Source of the DNA: Pseudomonas lutea
Lineage (GTDB): Bacteria; Pseudomonadota; Gammaproteobacteria; Pseudomonadales; Pseudomonadaceae
Length of the DNA stretch: 64,000 nt
Assembly: GCF_000759445.1 (NCBI RefSeq)
Contig: NZ_JRMB01000002.1
Location: 1,426,001 to 1,490,000 of the forward strand
Reading direction: 5' to 3'
The notes below the pieces were generated by a model, which saw nothing but the letters and a program-made list of their open reading frames with translations, searched no databases and had not been told where the DNA came from. Shown here one piece after another: positions 8,898-21,305 of the stretch; the first letter of the stretch is position 1, and every line of letters begins with the position of its first letter. A program made the translations under genes and the position numbers.

Positions 8898-10550
8898 ATG
8901 TCGCGAGCAGAGCAGATCATCATCGGCGATGGCCCGGTCAGTTGGCAGGATGTGGTGGCCGTTGCCCGCCATGGCGCCATACTTTCGTTGTCGGACACCG
9001 CCTGGGCGCGCATCGATAATGCGCAGGCGATCGTGCAAAGCATTGTTGCCAACGGCGAGCGCGCCTACGGCGTGAACACGGGGCTGGGCGCGTTGTGCAA
9101 CGTGTCCCTCGCCGGTGAACAGCTGAGCCGGCTGTCGCGAAATACGTTGCTCAGCCATGCCTGCGGCGTCGGCCCGGCGTTACCGGATGAACAGACTCGC
9201 GCCATCACGTGCGCCGCGATCATCAACTACAGCCAGGGCAAATCCGGGATTCATCGCCAGGTGGTCGACGCGTTGCTCGCATTGCTCAATCGACGCATCA
9301 CGCCGCAAGTGCCCTCGCAGGGCTCGGTGGGGTATCTGACGCACATGGCGCACATCGGCGTGGCGCTTCTCGGCGTGGGCCAGGTCAGTTATCGCGGGCA
9401 GACGATGTCGGCGTTGCAGGCGCTCAGCGAAGAAGGCCTGTCGCCAGTCGAACTCGGCGCGAAAGACGGTTTGTGCCTGGTCAACGGCACGCCGTGCATG
9501 ACCGGCCTCAGCTGCCTGGCCATCGGCGACGTCAATCGCCTGATGCAGTGGGCTGATGTGATCGCCGCCATGACTTTCGAGGGCTTGCGCGGTCAGCTGG
9601 ATGCCTTCGACGAAACCATTATTGCGCTCAAGCCGCACCCCGGCATGCAACAGGTTGGAAGGAACCTGCGCGGGCTATTGGCGGGCAGTGAAGTGCTGGC
9701 CAACAGTCAGGGCATCCGCACTCAGGACGCCTTGAGCATTCGCTCGATCCCGCAGGTTCATGGCGCTACCCGCGATCAGCTGGCCCACGCCACGCGCCAG
9801 ATCGAGATCGAGCTCAACTCCGCCACCGACAACCCTCTGCTGCTCGGCACGCCCGAGGCGCATCGCGTCGTCTCCCAGGCCAACCCCCATGGCCAGTCAG
9901 TGGCGATGGCGGCTGACCTGCTGGCGATTGCCATGGCCGAGCTGGGTTCGATTGCCGAGCGACGCCTCGACCGGCTGATCAACCCGACCGTCAGCGGTCT
10001 TCCGGCGTTTCTGGTCAGTCAGCCGGGGGTCAACTCCGGGATGATGATCACCCAGTACGTGGCTGCCTCGTTGTGCGCCGAAAACCGCCAGCTGGCACAA
10101 CCGGCGGTCATCGACAACTACGTGACCTCCGGGCTGCAGGAGGATCATCTGAGCATGGGCACCAGCGCTGCCTTGAAGCTGCACAAGGTGCTGGAAAACG
10201 TGACGCAAATCCTCGCCATCGAGTATTTGCTGGCCGCGCAGGCGTTCGAGTTCTTCAAGGGCCCGCGTTTTGGCGTTGGCACCGAGGCGGCGTGGCGTCT
10301 GCTGCGTGAGCGCGTACCGGCGTACGACGAAGACCGCTGGCTGGCTCCGGACATCGCCAGCAGCGTGACCCTGCTCAAAAACGAAGAGTCACTGGAAACC
10401 GTATTTCAGTGCTGCCGCGATTACGCGACAGCTCACACCGACACCGACACCGACAACAACGGTCGCTGGGCAAGCGCAACCCGCGCAGGACAGGCAGGAG
10501 CCGGTTCAGTGCAGACGACCGACACCCCCTCAGGAGTAGCAGCATCGTGA
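8898..10550 (+). CDS. hutH1: Histidase-family protein lacking the MIO triad (HutH1-like)
   Basis: A 550-residue paralogue of histidine ammonia-lyase. [19 protein letters not shown] and QEDHLSMG are retained. The segment that should read [11 protein letters not shown] instead reads [13 protein letters not shown] (Tyr146-Leu147-Thr148). The Ala-Ser-Gly that cyclises into the electrophilic MIO group is therefore absent and the loop is about three residues shorter. The catalytic tyrosine of the PYSLR motif is Leu279, while Arg282 remains. A normal lyase reaction is thus unlikely. ATG at 8898 follows hutV by 13 bases, and the end overlaps hutH2 in GTGA. The reading frame is intact throughout, so it is kept for some function, which I do not know. 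Confidence 0.9.
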   Translation: MSRAEQIIIGDGPVSWQDVVAVARHGAILSLSDTAWARIDNAQAIVQSIVANGERAYGVNTGLGALCNVSLAGEQLSRLSRNTLLSHACGVGPALPDEQTRAITCAAIINYSQGKSGIHRQVVDALLALLNRRITPQVPSQGSVGYLTHMAHIGVALLGVGQVSYRGQTMSALQALSEEGLSPVELGAKDGLCLVNGTPCMTGLSCLAIGDVNRLMQWADVIAAMTFEGLRGQLDAFDETIIALKPHPGMQQVGRNLRGLLAGSEVLANSQGIRTQDALSIRSIPQVHGATRDQLAHATRQIEIELNSATDNPLLLGTPEAHRVVSQANPHGQSVAMAADLLAIAMAELGSIAERRLDRLINPTVSGLPAFLVSQPGVNSGMMITQYVAASLCAENRQLAQPAVIDNYVTSGLQEDHLSMGTSAALKLHKVLENVTQILAIEYLLAAQAFEFFKGPRFGVGTEAAWRLLRERVPAYDEDRWLAPDIASSVTLLKNEESLETVFQCCRDYATAHTDTDTDNNGRWASATRAGQAGAGSVQTTDTPSGVAAS

Positions 10551-12097
10551 CCAACACCCAAAAGGCGACCCCGCTGAATCTGATCCCCGGCCAGCTGACT
10601 CTGGCTCAATTGCGCGCGATCTATCAGCAACCTGTGACGCTGACCCTGGACGCCAGCGCCAATCGGCAGATTGAGGACAGCGTGGCCTGCGTCGAGCAGA
10701 TCCTCGCCGAGAACCGCACTGCCTACGGCATTAACACCGGCTTCGGCTTGCTCGCTTCAACCCGAATTGCTAGCGCCGACCTTGAAAACCTGCAGCGCTC
10801 GCTGGTGCTGTCTCACGCTGCAGGCGTGGGTCAGCCGATCAGTGATGCGCTGGTGCGCCTGATCATGGTGCTCAAGGTCAACAGCCTGAGCCGCGGCTTT
10901 TCGGGGATCCGTCGTCAGGTCATCGACGCGCTGATCGCCCTGATCAATGCCGAGGTCTATCCGCACATTCCACTGAAAGGCTCAGTGGGCGCATCCGGCG
11001 ACCTGGCCCCGCTGGCGCATATGTCGCTGGTGCTATTGGGCGAAGGCAAGGCGCGTCACAAGGGCCAGTGGCTGAACGCCGTCGAAGCGCTGGCGATCGC
11101 CGGGCTCACGCCGCTGACGCTGGCGGCCAAAGAAGGACTGGCGCTGCTCAACGGCACACAAGTGTCGACGGCTTACGCTTTGCGCGGCCTGTTTGAGGCC
11201 GAAGACCTGTTTGCCGGCGCCCTGTGCTGCGGTGCGCTGACCGTAGAAGCGGTGCTCGGTTCGCGCGCGCCATTCGACGCACGCATCCATGCGGCACGCG
11301 GCCAGCGCGGGCAGATCGATTCGGCTGCAGCCCTTCGCGACCTGCTCGGCGAGGGCAGCCAGGTGTCTGATTCCCACCGCGACTGCGACAAGGTTCAGGA
11401 CCCCTACTCTTTGCGTTGCCAACCCCAGGTCATGGGCGCCTGCCTGACTCAGATGCGTCAGGCCGCCGAAGTGCTGGCGATCGAGTCCAACGCGGTGTCG
11501 GACAACCCGCTGGTCTTTGCCGCTGAGGGTGAGGTGATCTCCGGCGGTAACTTTCATGCCGAACCGGTTGCCATGGCCGCCGACAACCTCGCGCTGGCCA
11601 TTGCCGAAATCGGTTCGCTCAGCGAACGCCGCATCTCGCTGATGATGGACAAGCACATGTCGCAGCTGCCGCCCTTCCTGGTGGCCAATGGCGGGGTGAA
11701 TTCAGGCTTTATGATTGCTCAGGTCACGGCCGCAGCGCTGGCCAGTGAAAACAAGGCGTTGTCCCATCCGCACAGTGTCGACAGCCTGCCGACCTCCGCC
11801 AACCAGGAAGACCATGTGTCGATGGCACCTGCCGCCGGCAAGCGGTTGTGGGAAATGGCGGAGAACACTCGCGGCGTGCTGGCTGTAGAATGGCTGGCTG
11901 CGTGTCAGGGTCTGGACTTGCGCAACGGTCTGAAAACCTCCGAGAAACTGGAAATTGCCCGCACTACCCTGCGCGGCAAAGTGCCGTTCTACGAGAAAGA
12001 CCGCTTTTTCGCCCCTGATATCGAAGCCGCCACCGAGCTGCTGGCTTCCAACTGCCTGAGCGAACTGGTTTCTGCTGACCTGCTGCCGAGTTTCTGA
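10547..12097 (+). CDS. hutH2: Histidine ammonia-lyase
   Basis: A 516-residue cytosolic enzyme that deaminates histidine to urocanate, the first step of the pathway. The MIO-forming triad Ala149-Ser150-Gly151 sits in [16 protein letters not shown]. Also present are [31 protein letters not shown] (Tyr287) and QEDHVSM, covering the expected active site. The start is GTG at 10547, overlapping the hutH1 stop, with CAGGAG twelve bases upstream. This is the functional histidase of the cluster, in contrast to the preceding paralogue. Confidence 0.97.
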   Translation: MTNTQKATPLNLIPGQLTLAQLRAIYQQPVTLTLDASANRQIEDSVACVEQILAENRTAYGINTGFGLLASTRIASADLENLQRSLVLSHAAGVGQPISDALVRLIMVLKVNSLSRGFSGIRRQVIDALIALINAEVYPHIPLKGSVGASGDLAPLAHMSLVLLGEGKARHKGQWLNAVEALAIAGLTPLTLAAKEGLALLNGTQVSTAYALRGLFEAEDLFAGALCCGALTVEAVLGSRAPFDARIHAARGQRGQIDSAAALRDLLGEGSQVSDSHRDCDKVQDPYSLRCQPQVMGACLTQMRQAAEVLAIESNAVSDNPLVFAAEGEVISGGNFHAEPVAMAADNLALAIAEIGSLSERRISLMMDKHMSQLPPFLVANGGVNSGFMIAQVTAAALASENKALSHPHSVDSLPTSANQEDHVSMAPAAGKRLWEMAENTRGVLAVEWLAACQGLDLRNGLKTSEKLEIARTTLRGKVPFYEKDRFFAPDIEAATELLASNCLSELVSADLLPSF

Positions 12098-12149
12098 TCG
12101 GGACGGGCCAGGATGGCCCGTCGTTGAAATGAGTGGGGGGATCGTCCCC

Positions 12150-12237
12150 TGTTGGAGTGAGCTTGCTCGCGATGCAATGGGTCAGAAACGCATTTGCCAT
12201 CTGACACAACCTAATCGCGAGCAAGCTCACTCCTACA
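12150..12237. repeat. REPIN, GAGTGAGCTTGCTCGCGA type
   Basis: The arms TGTTGGAGTGAGCTTGCTCG and CGAGCAAGCTCACTCCTACA form an inverted pair between hutH2 and the permease gene. Confidence 0.88.
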
Positions 12238-12282
12238 AAGGCACTCATTTCGCAGCAAAAAGTAAGACTAGGAACGTGTGAA

Positions 12283-13677
12283 ATGACATCGCAAAACGCT
12301 ACAGATCTGAAACGCGGGCTCAGCGCCCGTCACATTCGCTTCATGGCGCTGGGCTCGGCCATTGGTACCGGGTTGTTCTACGGTTCGGCGTCAGCGATCA
12401 AACTGGCCGGCCCCGCGGTCTTGCTGGTGTACATCATCGCTGGCGCTGCGGTGTACATGGTTATGCGCGCCCTTGGCGAAATGGCTGTCCGCAACCCGGT
12501 GTCCGGGTCATTCGGCGAGTACGCAACCACCTACCTGGGTCCACTGGCGGGATTCGTCCTCGGCTGGACCTACGCCTTCGAAATGATCATCGTCTGTCTG
12601 GCCGATGTCACCGCGTTCGGCATCTACATGGGCTTCTGGTTCCCCGATGTACCGCGCTGGATCTGGGTGCTGGGCATCGTCTTTCTGATCGGCGCACTCA
12701 ACCTGTGCAGTGTCAAAGTCTTCGGTGAGCTGGAGTTCTGGCTGTCGCTGCTCAAGGTCGGTGCCATCATCGCGATGATTCTGGCGGGCTTCGGCATCAT
12801 GCTGTTCGGCATTGGCTCGGTGGCCGGGGGCGGTGTCAGCAGCGTGAGCAATCTCTGGGCCTATGGCGGTTTCATGCCCAACGGCGTCGGCGGGCTCGTC
12901 GCCTCGCTGGCCGTGGTGATGTTCGCCTTTGGCGGCATCGAAATCATCGGCATCACGGCCGGGGAAGCGCGCAACCCCGAGCGCGTGATTCCCCGAGCCA
13001 TCAACGCCGTGCCGCTGCGCATCTTGCTGTTTTACGTGCTTACCCTCTTCGTGCTGATGTCGTTGTATCCATGGCAGCAGATCGGCAGCCAAGGCAGCCC
13101 GTTCGTCCAGATCTTCGACCACCTGGGGATTTCCTCCGCTGCGACGCTTCTCAACATCGTGGTGATTACAGCGGCCGTATCGGCAATCAACAGTGATGTC
13201 TTTGGCGCAGGACGCATGATGTACGGCCTGGCGAAACAGGGTCAGGCACCGAAAGGATTCGCGCAGCTGTCTGCCCATGGCGTGCCCTGGATGACCGTGC
13301 TGGTGATGGGCGCTGCGCTGCTTTGCGGCGTCGTGCTGAATTACCTGATCCCTGAAAACGTGTTCCTGCTGATTGCTTCAATCGCGACATTTGCAACGGT
13401 GTGGGTGTGGCTGATGATTCTGGTCACGCAGATTGCCATGCGCCGCTCGATGAGCGCAGAAGAGGTGGCGCAGCTTAAATTCCCGGTGCCGTTCTGGCCC
13501 GTGGCGCCCATTGTCGCCACGTTGTTCATGGTGTTCGTGTTTGGCGTGCTGGGTTACTTCCCGGACAGCCAGGCCGCGCTGGTGGTCGGGGCGGTATGGA
13601 TCGTGTTGCTGGTGGTTGCTTACTGGATTTGGGTCAGACCGAAGCAGAACCTGATGAAGGCTACGTCGAACAGCTGA
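12283..13677 (+). CDS. hutT: Histidine permease, APC family
   Basis: A 464-residue inner-membrane amino-acid permease with about twelve helices. The start [36 protein letters not shown] contains the GSAIGTGLF glycine motif of helix 1 in the APC/ProY group. The position between hutH2 and hutI is that of hutTh, the specific histidine transporter known in P. fluorescens. ATG at 12283 follows TAGGAACG. REP hairpins lie on both sides within the operon. The sequence alone does not separate histidine from proline as substrate, so the assignment leans on context. Confidence 0.88.
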   Translation: MTSQNATDLKRGLSARHIRFMALGSAIGTGLFYGSASAIKLAGPAVLLVYIIAGAAVYMVMRALGEMAVRNPVSGSFGEYATTYLGPLAGFVLGWTYAFEMIIVCLADVTAFGIYMGFWFPDVPRWIWVLGIVFLIGALNLCSVKVFGELEFWLSLLKVGAIIAMILAGFGIMLFGIGSVAGGGVSSVSNLWAYGGFMPNGVGGLVASLAVVMFAFGGIEIIGITAGEARNPERVIPRAINAVPLRILLFYVLTLFVLMSLYPWQQIGSQGSPFVQIFDHLGISSAATLLNIVVITAAVSAINSDVFGAGRMMYGLAKQGQAPKGFAQLSAHGVPWMTVLVMGAALLCGVVLNYLIPENVFLLIASIATFATVWVWLMILVTQIAMRRSMSAEEVAQLKFPVPFWPVAPIVATLFMVFVFGVLGYFPDSQAALVVGAVWIVLLVVAYWIWVRPKQNLMKATSNS

Positions 13678-13735
13678 TAATTCGGCTGTCATGGCGTGTG
13701 GAATATGCCGCCTTCCTGACACCATGGACGAACCC

Positions 13736-13827
13736 TGTGGGAGTGAGCTTGCTCGCGAAGGTTGCAATTGAGCCGCTAGAGACTTAGCGGATTTACCCAC
13801 GCATTCGTGAGCAAGCTCACTCCCACA
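13736..13827. repeat. REPIN, GTGGGAGTGAGCTTGCTCGCGAA type
   Basis: TGTGGGAGTGAGCTTGCTCG pairs with GAGCAAGCTCACTCCCACA across about 50 bases, in the hutT-hutI gap. Confidence 0.9.
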
Positions 13828-13881
13828 GTGGAGATCAGCGATACGCGAAACCCGCGGCAAAACCGAATTCTGGAGGTACTG

Positions 13882-15087
13882 ATGAAAACGCTCTGGCACC
13901 ACTGTCACGCAGCAACCATGGCAAACGGCAGCTACTCGATTATCGAAGACGCTGCCATCGTGACCGACGGCGCGCAGATCATCTGGATCGGGCCTCTTGA
14001 TGCGCTGCCCGAGCAGCGCGACCTCAAGCGTGTGGACCTCAACGGCGCGTGGGTCACACCCGGCCTGATCGATTGCCATACGCACACGGTGTTTGGCGGC
14101 AACCGCAGCGGTGAATTCGAGCAACGCCTGCAAGGGGTCAGTTACGCGGAGATTGCCGCTGCAGGCGGCGGCATCGCCAGCACCGTGCGCGCCACACGCG
14201 CCGCCAGCGAGGAAGAACTCTACGTCAGCGCCGAGCGTCGCCTGCTGCATTTGCTCAAGGACGGCGTCACCACCATCGAGATGAAATCCGGTTACGGGCT
14301 GGACCTGGCAAGCGAGCGCAAGATCCTGCGGGTGATTCGCCAGTTGGGTGAAAATCTGCCGGTCACCGTGCGCAGCACTTGCCTCGCCGCCCACGCCCTG
14401 CCCCCGGAATACCAAGACCGCGCCGACGACTACATCGCCCACATCTGCAGCGAAATGCTGCCGGCGCTTGCGGCCGAGAATCTCGTGGATGCGGTTGATG
14501 CCTTCTGCGAGTACCTGGCGTTTTCACCGGCCCAGGTCGAGCAGGTTTTCATCACGGCGGGCCAGCTGGGCCTGCCGGTCAAGCTGCATGCCGAACAGCT
14601 CTCCTCTCTGCATGGCTCAAGCCTCGCGGCGCGCTACCAGGCGCTGTCGGCTGATCATCTGGAGTTCATGACCGAAGAGGACGCCATCGCGATGGCCGCC
14701 GCGGGCACGGTCGCTGTGTTGCTGCCCGGCGCATTCTATTTCCTGCGCGAGACACAGTTGCCGCCCATGGACGCCCTGCGCAAATACGGTGTGAAGATCG
14801 CCATCTCCACCGACCTCAACCCGGGCACCTCGCCGGGCCTGTCACTGAGGTTGATGCTGAACATGGCCTGCACGCTGTTTCGCATGACGCCGGAAGAGGC
14901 CTTGGCCGGGGCCACAATTCACGCCGCTCAAGCGCTGGGCATGGCGGATACCCATGGTTCGCTGGAGGTCGGCAAAACCGCCGACTTCGTGGCATGGAAC
15001 ATTGAACGTCCCGCTGATCTGGCCTATTGGCTGGGCGGCGATCTGGATAAACGCGTCGTGCGCCATGGCGTGGAGCGCACCCTCTAA
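13882..15087 (+). CDS. hutI: Imidazolonepropionase
   Basis: A 401-residue metal-dependent amidohydrolase that opens imidazolone propionate to N-formimino-glutamate. The metal site is seen in [26 protein letters not shown] and [11 protein letters not shown]. Start ATG 13882 has a strong GGAGGT site nine bases upstream. The longer upstream frame runs through a REP and is not coding. hutG follows after 13 bases. Length and motifs are those of an ordinary HutI. Confidence 0.97.
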   Translation: MKTLWHHCHAATMANGSYSIIEDAAIVTDGAQIIWIGPLDALPEQRDLKRVDLNGAWVTPGLIDCHTHTVFGGNRSGEFEQRLQGVSYAEIAAAGGGIASTVRATRAASEEELYVSAERRLLHLLKDGVTTIEMKSGYGLDLASERKILRVIRQLGENLPVTVRSTCLAAHALPPEYQDRADDYIAHICSEMLPALAAENLVDAVDAFCEYLAFSPAQVEQVFITAGQLGLPVKLHAEQLSSLHGSSLAARYQALSADHLEFMTEEDAIAMAAAGTVAVLLPGAFYFLRETQLPPMDALRKYGVKIAISTDLNPGTSPGLSLRLMLNMACTLFRMTPEEALAGATIHAAQALGMADTHGSLEVGKTADFVAWNIERPADLAYWLGGDLDKRVVRHGVERTL

Positions 15088-15100
15088 TCAGGAGAATACT

Positions 15101-15904
15101 GTGGACAAGGTTCTGAGTTTTACTCGCGGTCGTGTACCGCTGTTGATCAGCATGCCCCACCCCGGCCAGCACCTGACGCCCGCCGTGCGTGACGGTCTGG
15201 TGGACGAAGCCGTGAGCCTGCCGGACACCGACTGGCACATTCCACGCTTGTACGACTTCGCTGATGAGCTGGGCGCCAGCGTGCTGTCGGCAGAATATTC
15301 ACGGTACGTGATCGACCTCAATCGCCCTTCCGACGACACGCCTCTTTACGCGGGAGCCACCACCGGCCTGTTCCCGTCCACGCTGTTTGAAGGCGATCCG
15401 TTGTTCAAGGAGGGTTTGGCCCCGAGCAAGGAAGAACGCGCGACGTATCTGGAGCAGATTTGGACGCCGTATCACAACACGCTGCGCAACGAGCTGGAGC
15501 GCCTGCGCGCCGAGTTCGGTTATGCGCTGTTGTTCGACGCGCACTCCATTCGCGGGCACATCCCCCATTTGTTCGACGGCCGGCTACCGGACTTCAACCT
15601 TGGCACCTTCAATGGCGCCAGCTGTGATGAAGCGCTGGCCCAGCGTCTCGATGCGACCTGCGCCGCCGCCAAGCAGTACAGCCATGTCCTGAACGGTCGC
15701 TTCAAGGGCGGCCATATCACCCGCCACTACGGCGACCCGGCTAACCATGTCCATGCCGTGCAACTGGAGCTGACCCAGAGCACCTACATGGACGAGTTCG
15801 TGCCTTTCCACTACCGCCCCGACCTGGCCGAGCCGACGCGGGAGGTGTTGAAGACTTTGCTGCACGAGATGATCGCGTGGGGACGGGAGAAGTACGGGAG
15901 GTAG
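15101..15904 (+). CDS. hutG: N-formylglutamate deformylase
   Basis: A 267-residue hydrolase that releases formate from N-formylglutamate and so completes histidine breakdown to glutamate by the five-step route. That route also needs HutF, which is not in this window. Family segments include LISMPHPGQHLTP, LLFDAHSIRGHIPHLFDG and GGHITRHYGDP with metal-binding histidines. The start is GTG at 15101 with CAGGAG upstream, 13 bases after hutI. It is the last gene of the hut block. Confidence 0.95.
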   Translation: MDKVLSFTRGRVPLLISMPHPGQHLTPAVRDGLVDEAVSLPDTDWHIPRLYDFADELGASVLSAEYSRYVIDLNRPSDDTPLYAGATTGLFPSTLFEGDPLFKEGLAPSKEERATYLEQIWTPYHNTLRNELERLRAEFGYALLFDAHSIRGHIPHLFDGRLPDFNLGTFNGASCDEALAQRLDATCAAAKQYSHVLNGRFKGGHITRHYGDPANHVHAVQLELTQSTYMDEFVPFHYRPDLAEPTREVLKTLLHEMIAWGREKYGR

Positions 15905-15918
15905 CCTGGCGCGTCAAA

Positions 15919-15971
15919 GGACGCGGAGCGTCCACCAGCCGCGTGCCCACGCAGAGCGTGGGCACGATCAT
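15919..15971. repeat. Palindromic GTGCCCACGC/GCGTGGGCAC element
   Basis: GGACGCGGAGCGTCC is followed by GTGCCCACGC-AGA-GCGTGGGCAC (15943-15965), a perfect hairpin. It belongs to the same dispersed GC-rich palindrome family as the element at 57160-57270, and a fragment recurs near 16443. Confidence 0.75.
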
Positions 15972-15999
15972 CAAGGAGAGTCGGGGCTTCGGCTTCGGC

Positions 16000-16135
16000 T
16001 TGAGTTTGAGTTTGAGTTTGAGTTTGAGTTTGAGTTTGAGTTTGAGTTTGAGTTTGAGTTTGAGTTTGAGTTTGAGTTTGGGCTTGGGCTTGGGCTTGGG
16101 CTTGGGCTTGGGACTTGGGCTTGGGACTTGGGTTG
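16000..16135. repeat. Hexanucleotide tandem repeat (TTGAGT / TTGGGC)n
   Basis: About 13.5 copies of TTGAGT run from 16000 to 16080. They switch without a break to about five copies of TTGGGC and then degenerate units to 16135. No gene spans it, and the open frames through it are low-complexity artefacts. Confidence 0.95.
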
Positions 16136-16145
16136 GGAATCGAAT

Positions 16146-16236
16146 TGTAGGAGCCGGCTTGCTGGTGAACACAGTGGATCGGTCGACAAACCAGTGACTG
16201 ACCTGACGCATTCGCCAGCAAGCCGGCTCCTACAGA
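16146..16236. repeat. REPIN, GGAGCCGGCTTGCTGG type
   Basis: An inverted pair TGTAGGAGCCGGCTTGCTGG / GCCAGCAAGCCGGCTCCTAC, downstream of the hexanucleotide array. Confidence 0.9.
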
Positions 16237-16314
16237 CAGCGATCAACCTTGATCCGTCATCCGCCAACCTGACCCGTCATCCTGACATCAATCCTTCACC
16301 CGAAGCTGAGCCGG

Positions 16315-16403
16315 TGTAGGAGCGCGCTTGCCCGCGAACACGGTGTGTCAGTCGACAAAGCAGTGACTGAACCAATGCCTTCGCCAGCAAGCCGGCTCCT
16401 ACG
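16315..16403. repeat. Hybrid REP pair
   Basis: The left arm is of the GGAGCGCGCTTGCCCGCGAA class and the right arm of the TTCGCCAGCAAGCCGGCTCC class. The two arms come from different REP subfamilies and would pair only in part. Confidence 0.85.
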
Positions 16404-16482
16404 GTTGTTTGCAGCATCCGGATACTCGCTGAGTGCATATCTCGCGGAGCGTGGGCACGATCATCGTCAGCACGACCTAGGG

Positions 16483-18843
<2,361 letters not shown>

Positions 18844-18880
18844 GGGTTGAGTCTCTAGGTGTGCGTGTTGCCAAGTGAAC

Positions 18881-18904
18881 ACCCTGTAGCCACTATAGGG
18901 TCAA
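18881..18904 (-). promoter_or_regulatory. CadR-type operator and cadA promoter
   Basis: ACCCTGTAG-CCA-CTATAGGGT (18881-18901) is a near-perfect dyad of MerR-family form. On the minus strand TTGACC (-35) begins at 18904. A 19-base spacer holding the dyad leads to TTCACT, the overlong spacing that MerR-type activators correct by twisting DNA. Confidence 0.8.
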
Positions 18905-18927
18905 GCCTCCCGTTGAGAACTTTGTGC

Positions 18928-19386
18928 ATGAACCCTTCATTCAAAATCGGCGAACTGGCAAAACTCACTGATTGTCCGGTGGAAACCATCCGGTACTACG
19001 AGCGCGAGGGTCTGCTCAGCGAACCCGCGCGCAGTGATGGCAATTACCGGCTATACACCCAGGAACACGTTGAGCGGCTGACGTTCATCCGCAACTGCCG
19101 CAGCCTGGACATGACGTTGGACGAAATTCGTAGCCTGTTGGCGTTGCGCGACAGCCCGCAGGATCAGTGCGAAAACGTCAACGCCTTGATCGATGAGCAC
19201 ATCCAGCACGTGAACGCACGAGTGGCGAGCCTGCAAGCCCTGCAGCAGCAATTGGTGGACTTGCGCCAACGCTGCAGCGAAGGCGCGCCGGACCATTGCG
19301 GGATTCTTGATCGACTGGAAATCAGCGGAAGCGTCGTCGCGGCAGATGTCGAGCACTCCCACGTAGGCCGTAGCCACGGGCATTGA
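18928..19386 (+). CDS. cadR: MerR-family metal-responsive regulator
   Basis: A 152-residue activator. An N-terminal MerR helix-turn-helix (FKIGELAKLTDCPVETIRYYEREGLL) is followed by a dimerising coiled coil. Cys81, Cys116 and Cys124 are at the metal-binding positions of CadR/PbrR/ZntR proteins. The His-rich tail HSHVGRSHGH is a CadR feature. ATG at 18928 gives the standard N-terminus. It is divergent from cadA, with the shared operator in the gap. Cadmium or zinc is the likely inducer. Confidence 0.92.
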   Translation: MNPSFKIGELAKLTDCPVETIRYYEREGLLSEPARSDGNYRLYTQEHVERLTFIRNCRSLDMTLDEIRSLLALRDSPQDQCENVNALIDEHIQHVNARVASLQALQQQLVDLRQRCSEGAPDHCGILDRLEISGSVVAADVEHSHVGRSHGH

Positions 19387-19444
19387 CCGGATGCCGCGGC
19401 CGTCCTGATCCCTTCTGCTCACGGATGCTGCGTCCGACTGGGTC

Positions 19445-19531
19445 TGTAGGAACCGGCTTGCTGGCGAACCCATTGTGTCAGGCGACATCCCCGTTTCAGG
19501 CTTATCGCGTTCGCCAGCAAGCCGGCTCCTA
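19445..19531. repeat. REPIN between cadR and katA
   Basis: TGTAGGAACCGGCTTGCTGG opposes GCCAGCAAGCCGGCTCCTAA. One base of the left arm has changed. Confidence 0.88.
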
Positions 19532-19603
19532 AAAAATTTACGTACGACACCGATCCGTGCAATGACCCTGGTTCAGCCTGCAACCGCATTAAACCGCGCC
19601 CAT

Positions 19604-19637
19604 AAAAAAGCCCCCGGCCTCTTCAGCCGGGGGCTTT
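19604..19637 (-). terminator. Terminator of katA
   Basis: On the minus strand AGCCCCCGGCTGAAGAGGCCGGGGGCT is followed by TTTTTT, a strong intrinsic terminator 15 bases beyond the catalase stop. Confidence 0.9.
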
Positions 19638-19651
19638 GCATTCAGCCAGCA

Positions 19652-21100
19652 TCAAGCGTTGTGAATACGCTCAACCGCCGCCGCCACGCCAATCCCGTAT
19701 TCAGGATCAGCCATCGAGCAGTGCTCGATGTGCAACTGGATGATCGGCGCTGACACACCACGCAGAGAGCGGGCGGTGTTGTCGAACAGCGACTGCTTTT
19801 CACGCGCGTTCATCAAGCGGAACAGATTGCCCGGCTGCGAGTAGTAATCGCCGTCAACCCGGTGGTTCCAGTGACCTGCCGCACCTTCAATGGACAGTGG
19901 CGGCTCTCTGAAGTCCGGTTGCTCCTGAAACGCACCCTTGGTGTTAGGCTCGTACGAGGTCATGCCGCCACGGTTACCGTCGATGCGCATCAGCCCGTCC
20001 CGATGGTAGCTGTTCACGTGCAGCGCAGCGCGTGGCGAGTTCACCGGAATCTGATGATGGTTGACGCTCAAGCGATAGCGCTGGGCATCGCCGTAGGAAA
20101 ACAGGCGTCCCTGAAGCATCTTGTCGGGCGAGAAACTGATGCCGGGTACCACGTTGGACGGGGCAAATGCTGCCTGCTCGACGTCGGCGAAGTTGTTCTC
20201 CGGGTTGCGGTTCAGTTCCACAACGCCGACTTCGATCAGCGGGTAGTCGCCTTTTGGCCAGACCTTGGTCAGGTCGAACGGGTTGATGGGGTACGAGCCC
20301 GCTTCTTTCTCCGGCATGATTTGCACGAACAGCTTCCAGCGCGGGAAGTTGCCCTGCTCGATGTTTTCGTACAGATCGCGGTGATGCGACTCACGATCAC
20401 GACCCACCAGATCCTGCGCTTCCGCGTCGGTCAGGTTGGCGATGCCCTGCTGCGAAACGAAGTGGAACTTGACCCAGAAACGCTCGTGCTGCGCATTCAG
20501 GAAGCTGTAGGTATGGCTGCCGAACCCGTGCATCTCACGGTAGCTGCGCGGGATGCCACGCTCGCTCATGACAACGGTTACCTGGTGCAGCGCTTCAGGC
20601 AACTGGGTCCAGAAGTCCCAATTGTTTTCAGCGCTGCGCATACCGGTGCGCGGATCGCGTTTGACCGCGTGGTTCAGGTCGGGAAACTTCAGCGGGTCGC
20701 GCAGGAAAAATACCGGCGTGTTGTTGCCGACCATGTCCCAGTTGCCTTCTTCGGTGTAGAACTTGAGCGCGAAACCGCGAATGTCACGTTCGGCGTCGGC
20801 AGCGCCGCGCTCACCGGCAACGGTGGAGAACCGGGCAAACATTTCAGTGGTTTTGCCAATCTCGGAGAAGAGCTTGGCGCGGGTATAACGGGTGATGTCG
20901 TGGGTAACCGTGAAGGTGCCAAATGCGCCAGAACCTTTGGCGTGCATGCGACGCTCCGGGATGACCTCACGATCGAAATGCGCAAGCTTTTCGAGGAACC
21001 AGACGTCTTGCAGCAGCGCGGGGCCATGCGGGCCGGCTGTCTGGATGTTCTGGTTATCGACTACAGGGGCGCCGAAAGCGGTCGTCAGTTTGTTGCTCAT
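19652..21100 (-). CDS. katA: Monofunctional heme catalase
   Basis: A 482-residue small-subunit catalase that dismutates hydrogen peroxide. The distal histidine (His53) is in [12 protein letters not shown], the conserved asparagine is in [13 protein letters not shown], and the heme-ligand tyrosine is in [11 protein letters not shown]. There is no signal peptide, so it is cytosolic. It stands alone between its own terminator and thyA. The name follows the clade-3 KatA of pseudomonads, and other catalase genes probably exist elsewhere in the genome. Confidence 0.93.
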   Translation of the reverse strand: MSNKLTTAFGAPVVDNQNIQTAGPHGPALLQDVWFLEKLAHFDREVIPERRMHAKGSGAFGTFTVTHDITRYTRAKLFSEIGKTTEMFARFSTVAGERGAADAERDIRGFALKFYTEEGNWDMVGNNTPVFFLRDPLKFPDLNHAVKRDPRTGMRSAENNWDFWTQLPEALHQVTVVMSERGIPRSYREMHGFGSHTYSFLNAQHERFWVKFHFVSQQGIANLTDAEAQDLVGRDRESHHRDLYENIEQGNFPRWKLFVQIMPEKEAGSYPINPFDLTKVWPKGDYPLIEVGVVELNRNPENNFADVEQAAFAPSNVVPGISFSPDKMLQGRLFSYGDAQRYRLSVNHHQIPVNSPRAALHVNSYHRDGLMRIDGNRGGMTSYEPNTKGAFQEQPDFREPPLSIEGAAGHWNHRVDGDYYSQPGNLFRLMNAREKQSLFDNTARSLRGVSAPIIQLHIEHCSMADPEYGIGVAAAVERIHNA

Positions 21101-21305
21101 GCGTGCTACTCCACAAAGTTCTGTCTCGGGCGACCTTTGATGAGGTCGACCGTTGGCTGTCCGATGGGGAGAAAGATAGAGATATCAGCGCGCTTAAGCT
21201 CATTGTCACTGCGCACTGAGGGAATAGAGGTTTTCAATCGACTAACGATTGATCGATAGCCCGCACCCATGATGGGCGGTGAGCCCACCGAAACGGGTGC
21301 CGCCA

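Noticed and set aside
8898..10550. Frameshift or sequencing error as the cause of the missing ASG triad in HutH1
   Set aside because: The frame is open and family-like on both sides, and the catalytic tyrosine far downstream is changed too.
15741..16211. Protein with long Lys-Pro or Gln-Thr repeats on the minus strand
   Set aside because: It is the translation of a hexanucleotide DNA array running into hutG antisense. No ribosome site or family feature.
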